A stretch of DNA of 64,000 nucleotides from Alphaproteobacteria bacterium PA4 (GCA_002256005.1 NKIQ01000008.1:38459-102458); one strand, 5' to 3'. Positions 34,498-42,595 are shown, numbered from the stretch's first letter. Made by a program: numbers and translations. The notes: a model not told the origin generated them from the letters alone.

Positions 34498-35388
34498 ATG
34501 ATCGGGATGACGACACGGGCATTGACTGCGGTCTTGTTGGCCATCGCCACCGCATCATCTGCCAGCGCCGCCATGGTCACCGTTTCCGCCAATGCCGGCA
34601 ACACCATCGGTGCCGGGCCGTTCACCTCCGGGCCCTACACCAGGCAGCACCAGATCCTGAACACGTTGCCGGTCACGGGCGGCGCGCCGGGCAGCCTGAC
34701 GACCGTCATCAACGGCGTCTCGGTTGTCCAGCCCGGCAGCCCGAACACCCGCTTCGCGGTGGCGGTCGCGGAACCGCAGTCCAGCGCCAGCGCCTATGCC
34801 GATCTGCGCCAGGGCAAGATCGGCGCCTTTGCCGGGTCGACGCCATCGGGTTTTGCCTCGTCGAGCGCCAGCATCGCCGACACGCTCAACTTCACCATCG
34901 CCGGCGCCAATGCCGATACCGTCACCGCCTTGCGGTTTCGCATCAGTCTGCACGCCACCGCGCTCAGTGCCTATGGCCTCATGGGCTTCAGTGGCTATAC
35001 ATGGCTAGGCACGATCGGCAGCGGCAGCCCCTTCAATGTGCAACCGTCGGTGATCGCCCATCAAAGCTGGGTGGAAGGCACCACCCGGTATTTCGACCTG
35101 ACCTATAATCTGCGCGGCGCCAATCCGGTGTTCGGTGCCGGTCTGGTGCTGGAAGCCATCGCCGGCGGCGGCGACACCTCGGACTTTTCCAACACGGCGC
35201 GCCTCCGCGTCCTCGCATCGCCGGGCGTGACCTACACCTCGCAATCCGGCCAGTTCCTCACCGCCGCCGGCGCGGTTCCCGAACCGGCCAGCTGGTCCCT
35301 GCTGATCCTCGGCTTCGGCCTGGTCGGCACCGCCGCGCGCCGCGGGCGGCTGGACGCGGTGGTGAGCGCCACGGCCTTCAAGCCCTGA
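34498..35388 (+). CDS. PEPxxWA-CTERM secreted protein with C-terminal extension derived from the DUF952 tail
   Basis: Signal peptide ...LLAIATASSASAA; VPEPASWSLLILGFGLVGTAARRG then RLDAVVSATAFKP, identical in its last residues to the DUF952 C-terminus. Confidence 0.87.
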   Translation: MIGMTTRALTAVLLAIATASSASAAMVTVSANAGNTIGAGPFTSGPYTRQHQILNTLPVTGGAPGSLTTVINGVSVVQPGSPNTRFAVAVAEPQSSASAYADLRQGKIGAFAGSTPSGFASSSASIADTLNFTIAGANADTVTALRFRISLHATALSAYGLMGFSGYTWLGTIGSGSPFNVQPSVIAHQSWVEGTTRYFDLTYNLRGANPVFGAGLVLEAIAGGGDTSDFSNTARLRVLASPGVTYTSQSGQFLTAAGAVPEPASWSLLILGFGLVGTAARRGRLDAVVSATAFKP

Positions 35389-35390
35389 CC

Positions 35391-35453
35391 CTCCTCCCTC
35401 CCCCCTGCGGGGAGGGCGACTCGCGAAGCGAGCGGGGTGGGGGTTGCGCGTGT
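35391..35453. repeat. Family A palindromic repeat unit
   Basis: cctccctcccccctgcggggagggcgactcgcgaagcgagcggggtgggggttgcgcgtgtc. Confidence 0.85.
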
Positions 35454-35526
35454 CGCTTTCTGGCGGCAACTTGCTATTCCGTCCCCAGAATTCCCTCTTG
35501 GAAGTGCCAGAAGAGCCTCGATCGCT

Positions 35527-35955
35527 ATGCGAACCGATTGGTGGATCCCGGGTAAAGCCGTTGGCGAATTAATGTTTGGCGCTTTCCCGTCTGATTCAGG
35601 CGCATTTCAGAAAAGGCACGTCGTCGATCTGATCTCCAATGATCTGAACGGAAAAAAGAATTATGATGCGATTGATGGAAGCTATACGTTGATCATGGAC
35701 GAAGCAGGCATTTCATCTGTCTGTTTTTACAAGGAATTTTTCGTAAACGCGGAAAACATCATAGGCGCTTCGACCGAGCATGCGCTTGAAGTGATCGGAA
35801 AACATCATGCTAATAGATCACTTGTAATTTCGTACGACAATTGGGTCGAAATAGAAGAGAATGTTGTTGCTCGTGACGTGGATATAGACGAGCTGTGTAT
35901 TTTTCTTACAGAAAATGATGATCGGAAACTGATCAGCGTCAGTGTCTATGGCTAA
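35527..35955 (+). CDS. Hypothetical 142-aa protein, copy 2
   Basis: MRTDWWIPGKAVGELMFGAFPSDSGAFQKRHVVDLISNDLNGKKNYDAIDG...; paralogue of 33854-34282. Confidence 0.75.
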   Translation: MRTDWWIPGKAVGELMFGAFPSDSGAFQKRHVVDLISNDLNGKKNYDAIDGSYTLIMDEAGISSVCFYKEFFVNAENIIGASTEHALEVIGKHHANRSLVISYDNWVEIEENVVARDVDIDELCIFLTENDDRKLISVSVYG

Positions 35956-36083
35956 CTGAGCCGTTCGGAGCGCTATTGACGGCGCTGCGCTGGGAACCGG
36001 CCCGCGGCGGCGCGTTGTTCCCGCACCTCTACCGCCCGCTGCGGCTGGACGAGGTGGTGAGCGCCACGGCCTTCAAGCCCTGA

Positions 36084-36197
36084 CCCCCTCCCTCCCCCCT
36101 GCGGGGAGGGCGACTCGCGCAGCGAGCGGGGTGGGGGTTGCGCGTGTCCCTCTCTGGAAACAACAATTTTGTTTTCTGTCTCCAGAATTGCTCTGGA
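36084..36197 (+). repeat. Unit 3 start, truncated: REP plus leader only, then diverges
   Basis: ccccctccctcccccctgcggggagggcgactcgcgcagcgagcggggtgggggttgcgcgtgtc...ttttgttttctgtctccagaatt matches the units 1 and 2 leader; similarity stops near 36190. Confidence 0.8.
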
Positions 36198-36301
36198 GCC
36201 TACCCCGTGCGTTGTGGAATAAAAAGCCAGAGCTGCTGGCTCTAGGGCGCTACCGACCAGTCATTCGAGTTAAGTATGCTGGTCCCGGAATTCCTGCGGG
36301 C

Positions 36302-36697
36302 CTAAAGCAAACGCTGTTCTAGATTTTTGCAGATTAGATCAATTGTACCACCGTCAACCATTTCGATCGCAACCAACAGATTGCCACAGTATTCTTGAAT
36401 GATCGGTATGCCCAAGGCCCTGGTCTCGTCGTTACTACACTCATAGCCAAACAGCCGAGTCCAGGATCGAAGGGCTTTTTGATCGTCAAGTACGCTGGGT
36501 TCAATCTCCCAAGCACTTAACTCCAACACTCCGACGGGGCTGCGAACGGCGTTCACGTACCATTTCTTTACGCCCTCAAAGGTTTGATGAACCGATTGCC
36601 TCTGGTCTCCCCTGTCAAGGACCATGGTCCAATTGGCGTGTTCAAGAGCCCATGCTACAAGCGTGTGATCATGAAGATCGTTCAGTTCGGAAATCAA
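36302..36697 (-). CDS. Hypothetical protein (131 aa), low-GC orphan
   Basis: MISELNDLHDHTLVAWALEHANWTMVLDRGDQRQSVHQTFEGVKKWYVNAVRSPVGVLELSAWEIEPSVLDDQKALRSW...; protein-like composition. Confidence 0.55.
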   Translation of the reverse strand: MISELNDLHDHTLVAWALEHANWTMVLDRGDQRQSVHQTFEGVKKWYVNAVRSPVGVLELSAWEIEPSVLDDQKALRSWTRLFGYECSNDETRALGIPIIQEYCGNLLVAIEMVDGGTIDLICKNLEQRLL

Positions 36698-36782
36698 TTA
36701 AACCAACTCCTAATTATCGATATCAGACTTGGTCCGTTTAGCTTTGCCGAGAAGCCGAATCTGAACGAATTAAGTGCACTGT

Positions 36783-36987
36783 CGCCGTAATTCTGGCTCC
36801 GACGATGGCGGCGATAACTGGGTAATCATCGCCAGTCTCATCGAGACCGGCAAGCTCAACCACGTCGATCCGCTAGCTTGGCTCGCTGAAACCCTCGAGC
36901 GCCACGCTCGTTGACACTCGAGGCAGAATCTCGATCAGCTCATGCCCTGGAACTTCAATCCCTGAAGGGTCCCGGCACATCGCTTAC
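36783..36987 (+). pseudogene. IS66-family transposase (TnpC) C-terminal remnant plus putative right inverted-repeat end
   Basis: Frame from 36783: RRNSGSDDGGDNWVIIASLIETGKLNHVDPLAWLAETLERHAR*HSRQNLDQLMPWNFNP*, in-frame stop; followed by agggtcccggcacatcgcttac, whose complement begins GTAAGCG as IS66 ends do. Not in the ORF track. Confidence 0.85.
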
Positions 36988-36990
36988 GTT

Positions 36991-37575
36991 TCAATCCTCC
37001 TGCCAAAGCACTTCATATTCATCATTTGAAAACTCGCTTTGTCCCCAATATTGCTGATGCATTTTTATTGCTAAAGTTAGTGGCATATCAGCCCCAGATA
37101 CAAACAATTCGGAACCATCCAAAAGAAGGAATAAAAGCGCAGACACCTCATTTTGCGATAAAGGAGAAGAAAAAGCGGTTATACCAGAAAGTTTTTTACT
37201 TATAAGCAATTTCTTTTGAAATGGCTCGACATGATCTAGAGCAATGAACAATTCTGAATGATTACTCCTGCCAAAAATGTTTGCCACTTCATTTGATATG
37301 ATAATCATTGTTGAGTGAATATCGTTTATTATTAACGCCACCGCGTCGCCTTCTTGGGAAAGGTGCAAGCATATTTCGATATGTGACCCTATTTTTCTAC
37401 AAATAATGTCCCGGTATTTCGAAAATTTAGTAATCGACTGTTCCATGAGGTTCAGGCCCATTTGCTGGAATATGTATTCGTAGTTTCGTGCCAGGCCTAA
37501 GCCGAATGCCACTTCCGCCAATTTGTGATCCAAGCTCCATTCAATCAGCTGGACCTGCAAGTCTACTCCGCCCAT
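36991..37575 (-). CDS. Hypothetical protein (194 aa), low-GC orphan
   Basis: MGGVDLQVQLIEWSLDHKLAEVAFGLGLARNYEYIFQQMGLNLMEQSITKFSKYRDIICRKIGSHIEICLHLSQEGDAVALIINDIH...; AT-rich, abuts the IS66 end. Confidence 0.6.
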   Translation of the reverse strand: MGGVDLQVQLIEWSLDHKLAEVAFGLGLARNYEYIFQQMGLNLMEQSITKFSKYRDIICRKIGSHIEICLHLSQEGDAVALIINDIHSTMIIISNEVANIFGRSNHSELFIALDHVEPFQKKLLISKKLSGITAFSSPLSQNEVSALLFLLLDGSELFVSGADMPLTLAIKMHQQYWGQSEFSNDEYEVLWQED

Positions 37576-37674
37576 CTGTCAGCTTATCATAATCTTTTTA
37601 AAGCATCACTAGTACCTCCCTTGTCAGGGAATTCCGGGGACAGTGTACTCAACGCCCATTTAACTCTGAATGCC

Positions 37675-37732
37675 AACCCCCACCCCGCTCGGCTGGCGCC
37701 GAGTCGCCCTCCCCGCAGCGGGGAGGGAGGGG
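37675..37732. repeat. Family A palindromic repeat unit
   Basis: acccccaccccgctcggctggcgccgagtcgccctccccgcagcggggagggaggg. Confidence 0.85.
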
Positions 37733-37749
37733 GTGGTCCTTGCTGCGGG

Positions 37750-38328
37750 TCAGGCGGCCTGGGCGGCCTTGGCGCGGTGGAAGCCGTCGCGGGTTTGCAG
37801 GCGGGTCCAGAGGGCGCGCAGGTGCGGGCCGACCTGATCGAGATGGCCCAGCGTTTCGGCGAAGAGCAGGGCGTAGCCGACCGAGATGTCGGCGACGGTG
37901 AAGCGGCCGGCGCAGAGCCAGTCGCGGCCGTCGGACAGCGTGGCTTCGGCGAGGGCGGTGCGGGCCAGGAACCATTTCAGATAGTCGGCGGCGACCTTGG
38001 GGTTGCGGTTTTCCGGCTTTTCGAGCGTCAGGTAGCGGAAGACGAGCGTCTGCGGAAAGGTCAGCGTCGCCTCGCCATGGTGCAGCCAGTTGAGCCAGGC
38101 GCCGAAGTCGGCCTCGTCGGGGGCCACGGCCAGCGTGCCGGCGCCGTGCTTCACCGCCAGATATTCGCAGATGGCGGCGCTTTCGGTCATCCTGGCCGGG
38201 CCATCCTCGAAATAGGGGATGGTGCCGAGCGGGTTGGTTGCGAGATAGTCGGGCTGGCGCCAGCGCGGCGGGAAGGGCAGCTTGACGAGGTCATAGGCCA
38301 GCCCCAATTCCTCCAGTGTCCATAGCAC
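37750..38328 (-). CDS. Glutathione S-transferase family protein (N-terminus short or start mis-set)
   Basis: VLWTLEELGLAYDLVKLPFPPRWRQPDYLATNPLGTIPYFEDGPARMTESAAICEYLA; GTG is the first usable start; ARSFR is encoded just upstream in frame. Confidence 0.85.
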   Translation of the reverse strand: MLWTLEELGLAYDLVKLPFPPRWRQPDYLATNPLGTIPYFEDGPARMTESAAICEYLAVKHGAGTLAVAPDEADFGAWLNWLHHGEATLTFPQTLVFRYLTLEKPENRNPKVAADYLKWFLARTALAEATLSDGRDWLCAGRFTVADISVGYALLFAETLGHLDQVGPHLRALWTRLQTRDGFHRAKAAQAA

Positions 38329-38449
38329 GCGGAAGGAGCGGGCCGGTGCCGACTTTCGTTGACGGCAGTCAACAACAAATACCGTTGTTCATCATCGCTT
38401 CACCGGCCCTGGGCAATGGGGCAGTTCTGACAGGATCATGGGTCGTACA

Positions 38450-39925
38450 ATGGCAAACAGACTGAAATTGGCCGGTGGGATTGTGCTCGGGGCGCTGGGC
38501 GGCGTCGCGCTGGCGCTGGGCACCCAGGCGGTGAGCGGCAGCGGCAGCGTCGCGGCGCAGGTGCCGCCAATGGATACCACGCCGCTGGTGCGCGCCGTGC
38601 CGAGTTCGCAGGGCCAGGTTGCCCTGTCCTTTGCCCCCATCGTCAAGCAGACCGCGCCGGCGGTGGTCAATGTCTATACGGCGCGCGTCGATCGCACCCG
38701 GCCGGGCAGCATCGAGGAGTTCATGCGCCAGTTCGCCGGCGCCGGGCCGGCGCAGCCGCGCGTGCAGCAATCGCTGGGCTCCGGCGTCATCGTCGGTGCC
38801 GATGGCCTGATCGTCACCAACAATCATGTCGTCGCCGGGGCCGACCAGATCCTCGTCGCGCTCGCCGACCGCCGCGAATATCCGGCCAAGCTGGTGTTCG
38901 CCGATGCCCGGCTCGACCTGGCGTTGCTGAAGGTCGATACCAAGGGCGCGGCGCTGCCGGTGATCCGCATGGGCGACAGCGACCGTTCGGAAGTGGGCGA
39001 CGTGACCATCGCCATCGGCAACCCCTTTGGCGTCGGCCAGACCGTCACCACCGGCATCGTCTCCGCCATCGCCCGCACCGGCATCGGCGTGTCGGACTGG
39101 CAGTTCTTCATCCAGACCGATGCCGCCATCAACCCCGGCAACTCGGGCGGCGCGCTGCTCGATGCGCAGGGGCGGCTGATCGGCATCAACACGGCGATCT
39201 TCTCGCGCTCCGGCGGTTCCAACGGCATCGGCTTCGCCATCCCGTCAAAGATGGTGCGGGTGTTCCTGAATGCCGCCGACAAGGGCAAGCTGGTGTCGGG
39301 CTGGATCGGCGTGGAGGGCGAGGCGCTGACCGCCGAGAGCGCGCGGCTGGCCGGCATGGACCGGCCGGGCGGGCTGCTGGTGACCGGCGTGGTGCCGGGC
39401 AGCCCCGGCGCGCGCGCCGGCATCAAGGTGGGCGATGTGCTGCGCAGCATCGACGGCAAGGAGGTCGCCGATGGCGGCCAGCTGCGCTATTCGCTGGCCA
39501 CGGAAGGGGTGGGCCGCACATTGGATGTCGTGCTGATCCGCGCCGGGCGCGAGCAGCAGGCACGGGTGACGCTGGCAGCGCCGCCGGAAACCCCGCCGCG
39601 CCAGCTGACGCCGATCACCGCGCAATCGCTGCTTTACGGCGTCACCGTCGCCAATCTGTCGCCGGCCTATGCCCAGGAACTGGGCGCCGGCCTGCCCGAA
39701 GCGGGGGTGGTGGTGGTGGAAATCGCCGCGACCTCGCCGGCGGCGCGCTTCGGCTATCTGCGGCCGGGGGACCTGATCGAGGCGGTCGGTGGCCAGCCGG
39801 TGGCGACGGTGAACGACGTGAAGGCGGCGGCGGCGCGGGGGGCGACGTCCCTGCGCTTCAACCGCGGCGGCCAGCGGGCGGAGTGCGGGGTGACCGCGGG
39901 CGGGGGGATCGGCTGCCGGAGTTAA
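38450..39925 (+). CDS. Trypsin-like serine protease with PDZ domains (Do/HtrA/DegP family)
   Basis: LGSGVIVGADGLIVTNNHVVAGADQILV, DARLDLALLKVD, TDAAINPGNSGGALLDAQGRLIGINTAI; two PDZ-like segments. Confidence 0.93.
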   Translation: MANRLKLAGGIVLGALGGVALALGTQAVSGSGSVAAQVPPMDTTPLVRAVPSSQGQVALSFAPIVKQTAPAVVNVYTARVDRTRPGSIEEFMRQFAGAGPAQPRVQQSLGSGVIVGADGLIVTNNHVVAGADQILVALADRREYPAKLVFADARLDLALLKVDTKGAALPVIRMGDSDRSEVGDVTIAIGNPFGVGQTVTTGIVSAIARTGIGVSDWQFFIQTDAAINPGNSGGALLDAQGRLIGINTAIFSRSGGSNGIGFAIPSKMVRVFLNAADKGKLVSGWIGVEGEALTAESARLAGMDRPGGLLVTGVVPGSPGARAGIKVGDVLRSIDGKEVADGGQLRYSLATEGVGRTLDVVLIRAGREQQARVTLAAPPETPPRQLTPITAQSLLYGVTVANLSPAYAQELGAGLPEAGVVVVEIAATSPAARFGYLRPGDLIEAVGGQPVATVNDVKAAAARGATSLRFNRGGQRAECGVTAGGGIGCRS

Positions 39926-39960
39926 GGGGGTGAATCTCCCTTTTTCTCCCTAAATCCCCC

Positions 39961-40731
39961 TCAATCCCCCGCGGATAGCCCCGCATCCGGCTCGCTGGCG
40001 TACTGTGGCAGGGGGATCGCTGCCGCCGCCGCCCGCAGCGCATTCGACCAACGGTCGTTGATTTCACTGTAATAATCGTCATCGGCCTCGATGCGATAGA
40101 CAAGCTCGAGCTTCGAAACGCCGGACCGGATCGAGATCAGATCGATCGGCAAACCCACGGCGAGGTTCGAACGCATCGTCGCGCTGAAAGAGATCAGCCC
40201 GATCTTGATGGCTTCGGCCAGCGGCGTGTCCCAGGCGATCATGCGGTCGAGCACCGGCTTGCCGTACTTGTGCTCGCCGATCTGCAGATAGGGGGTATCG
40301 GGCTGGCATTCGATGAAATTGCCGGCGCCATAGATGAGGAACAGCCGCGGCTTGCGCCCATCGATGGAGCCGGCGAGCAGCAGCGTCGCGTCGGTCTGGA
40401 TCTTGTCGTCGCGGACGACCCGGTCGATGGACTCCTTGGCGTCGCTCAGCGCCTGGCCGACGATCTGGGCGCAGCGGAAGACGGTGGGGGCATCGGCGAG
40501 CCTTTCCTTCTCGCCGCTATCGGGCATGACGATGCCCAGCGCGACGCGGCTCAGCGCGCTCTGCGTGACGGACAGGCTGCCGGCCGACGCGACGGCCACG
40601 ACACGGTTCTCGCCCGATTCCAGCACCCGCAGCTTGCGATAGGTGGAGATATTGTCGACCCCGGCATTGGTGCGGGTGTCGCCCATCATCACCAGCCCTT
40701 CGCGCACCAGAATGCCCACGCAATAGGTCAT
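39961..40731 (-). CDS. Proteasome-type protease (Anbu / bacterial proteasome beta-subunit homologue)
   Basis: MTYCVGILVREGLVMMGDTRTNAGVDNISTYRKLRVLESGENRVVAVASAGSLSVTQ...TDATLLLAGSIDGRKPRLFLIYGAGNFIECQPDTPYLQIGEHKYGKPVLDRMI. Confidence 0.92.
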   Translation of the reverse strand: MTYCVGILVREGLVMMGDTRTNAGVDNISTYRKLRVLESGENRVVAVASAGSLSVTQSALSRVALGIVMPDSGEKERLADAPTVFRCAQIVGQALSDAKESIDRVVRDDKIQTDATLLLAGSIDGRKPRLFLIYGAGNFIECQPDTPYLQIGEHKYGKPVLDRMIAWDTPLAEAIKIGLISFSATMRSNLAVGLPIDLISIRSGVSKLELVYRIEADDDYYSEINDRWSNALRAAAAAIPLPQYASEPDAGLSAGD

Positions 40732-40784
40732 GCCGAGCTGCTCCCCCATGAACTGGCCATGCTGTGCAATGCCCCCGTCATCGT

Positions 40785-41633
40785 TCAAGATTGCACCTGG
40801 CCGGACGCCTGTGATTGCGACTGCGACGGGGCCTCGCTGTCGCTGGCGGTGACGCTGACCACCATGGTTTCCATGCCGCCGCCGCGCCGCGCGCCCCGCA
40901 CCGGCGCGGAATCGAGATAATCGAGCCCGACGGCGACGCGCAGATAGGCATCGGTGACCGAAACGCCGTTGGTGGGGTCGAACCCGGTCCAGCCGAGGCC
41001 GGGGATCAGCGCCTCCACCCAGGCGTGCCCGGCGGGTTGCGTCACCAGCCCGTCGGCGCGGACGAGATGGCCGGAGACATAGCGCGCCGCAATGCCGAGC
41101 CGGCGGGCGGCGGCGAGGAAGATATGGCTGTAATCCTGGCAGACCCCGGCGCCGAGCCCGAAGGCGTGGATGGCGTCGGTATGGCTATGGGTGACATCGG
41201 CGTCGAAATTCATCCGCTCATAGAGCGCCGTTGTCAGATTGTGGCAGCTGTTGAGCGGGTTGGCGTCCTCGCAGCTGCGCGCAAAGGCGATGATGCCGGC
41301 ATCGGCCAGCGTCAGCGGCGTCGCGCGCAGGAACACCGGCGCCGGCAGCGGCTCGGCGGTGCCGGCGAGCACCCCATGGGTGTCGATGGTGTCGACATCG
41401 CCGGTGACATGCAGCTTGATGCGCCGCACCGGCTGGTCGGCGTAGAACATGTGGACGATGTTGCCGAAGGCGTCGTGACTGCGGCGCAGATGGCCGTCGA
41501 TATCGGTGTCCAGCCGCCAGTTGACGATGAACTGGCTGTCATGGCCGGTGGGTTCGACGCGCAGCAGCTGGATGACGTCGCCAGCGAGCGCCGAATAGTC
41601 ATAGGTGGTGGTGTAATCGACGCGGATGCGCAT
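40785..41633 (-). CDS. Transglutaminase-like domain protein (Anbu operon type)
   Basis: MRIRVDYTTTYDYSALAGDVIQLLRVEPTGHDSQFIVNWRLD...GAGVCQDYSHIFLAAARRLGIAARYVSGHLV...GHAWVEALIPGLGWTGFDPTNG. Confidence 0.92.
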   Translation of the reverse strand: MRIRVDYTTTYDYSALAGDVIQLLRVEPTGHDSQFIVNWRLDTDIDGHLRRSHDAFGNIVHMFYADQPVRRIKLHVTGDVDTIDTHGVLAGTAEPLPAPVFLRATPLTLADAGIIAFARSCEDANPLNSCHNLTTALYERMNFDADVTHSHTDAIHAFGLGAGVCQDYSHIFLAAARRLGIAARYVSGHLVRADGLVTQPAGHAWVEALIPGLGWTGFDPTNGVSVTDAYLRVAVGLDYLDSAPVRGARRGGGMETMVVSVTASDSEAPSQSQSQASGQVQS

Positions 41634-41639
41634 GGGTGG

Positions 41640-42581
41640 TCAGAACAGATATTGTTCGGCGACGGCTTCGCCCAAACGGTTGTTGTCGCTGATGAATTTC
41701 GTCAGGAACTGGTGCAGCCCGCCTGAAAAGATGGCGTCGATGTTGCCCTGCGCCAGTCGGGCATGGCCGGCGGAGGCGAGCCGGTGCGCGGGCCCGCGCT
41801 TGCCGGTGACGCTGGCCAGCAGGTCGAGATGGCGCAGGATCTCGTCATAGCAGCTGGCGAGGCTGCGCGGGATCTGGCGGTTGAGGATCAGCAGGTCGGC
41901 GACCAGCCAGGGCTTGACCGATTCCCGATACACCCAGCGATAGGCGGTCATCGCCGACACGGTGCGCAGGATCGTCGTCCATTGGAAATAGTCGAGACTG
42001 CCGCCAACACTTTCGCCGCGGGGCAGCAGCAGGTGGTATTTGACATCGAGCAGCCGCGCCGAATTGTCGGCGCGTTCGATGGCGGCACCCAGGTTGATGA
42101 ACCAGAAGGCATCGCCGCGCAGCATGGTGCGCTGGGCGGCGCCTTCGAACGCCGAGATGGCATGCTTGACCAGTTCGAGCAGCGGCCCCAGCGCCTCGCG
42201 GCCATCAAGGGCATGGCCGAAGCGCGACACTTCCAGCCAGGCGGTGTTGATCGCCTCCCAGCCTTCCTCGGTCAGCGCGGTGCGCACCGAACGGGCATTG
42301 GCGCGGGCGGTATCGAGGCAGGAGCGGATCGAGCTGGGATTGTCGGTATCGAGCGTCAGAAAGGTGCTGACGCTGAGCTCATCGAGCGGCAGGCCGCGCG
42401 CGGCATAGGCCTGGGTCATCCAGGTCGCGGCCAGCGCCGATTCCCAGGCATTGCCGGCGCCACCATAGCTGGAGGGCAGGGCGGCGAGCCGCTGCGTCGC
42501 CTCGATCAGCCGCGCCGTGAAATCGGCGCGCTCGAGGTAGCGACCCATCCAGTAGAGATTGGCGGCGGTTCTAGAGAGCAT
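41640..42581 (-). CDS. Alpha-E domain protein (COG2307-type)
   Basis: MLSRTAANLYWMGRYLERADFTARLIEATQRLA...RTMLRGDAFWFINLGAAIERADNSARLLDVKYHLLLP. Confidence 0.92.
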   Translation of the reverse strand: MLSRTAANLYWMGRYLERADFTARLIEATQRLAALPSSYGGAGNAWESALAATWMTQAYAARGLPLDELSVSTFLTLDTDNPSSIRSCLDTARANARSVRTALTEEGWEAINTAWLEVSRFGHALDGREALGPLLELVKHAISAFEGAAQRTMLRGDAFWFINLGAAIERADNSARLLDVKYHLLLPRGESVGGSLDYFQWTTILRTVSAMTAYRWVYRESVKPWLVADLLILNRQIPRSLASCYDEILRHLDLLASVTGKRGPAHRLASAGHARLAQGNIDAIFSGGLHQFLTKFISDNNRLGEAVAEQYLF

Positions 42582-42595
42582 GGGGTATTCCAGCG

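Larger units (their letters stand above)
35347..36083 (+). repeat. Unit 2: direct repeat of 33675-34410
   Basis: Same order of elements: tail fragment (35347-35388), REP, leader, ORF, 102-bp tail (35982-36083). Confidence 0.92.

Noticed and set aside
33854-35955. Calling the 142-aa proteins a specific Imm family
   Set aside because: No motif I can tie to a named immunity family and no toxin in the window; left as hypothetical.
33615-36083. Interpretation of the tail/REP repeats as integron attC sites
   Set aside because: No integrase, no attC-like core sites (GTTRRRY pattern), and repeats include coding DNA of the neighbouring gene; only a cassette-like analogy is kept.
36131-36322. 63-aa plus-strand ORF after unit 3
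   Set aside because: Begins inside the palindromic repeat and leader; most likely a chance frame in a truncated unit.
36584-36790. 68-aa plus-strand ORF
   Set aside because: Overlaps the 5' part of the minus-strand orphan ORF and runs out of frame into the IS66 remnant; no motifs.
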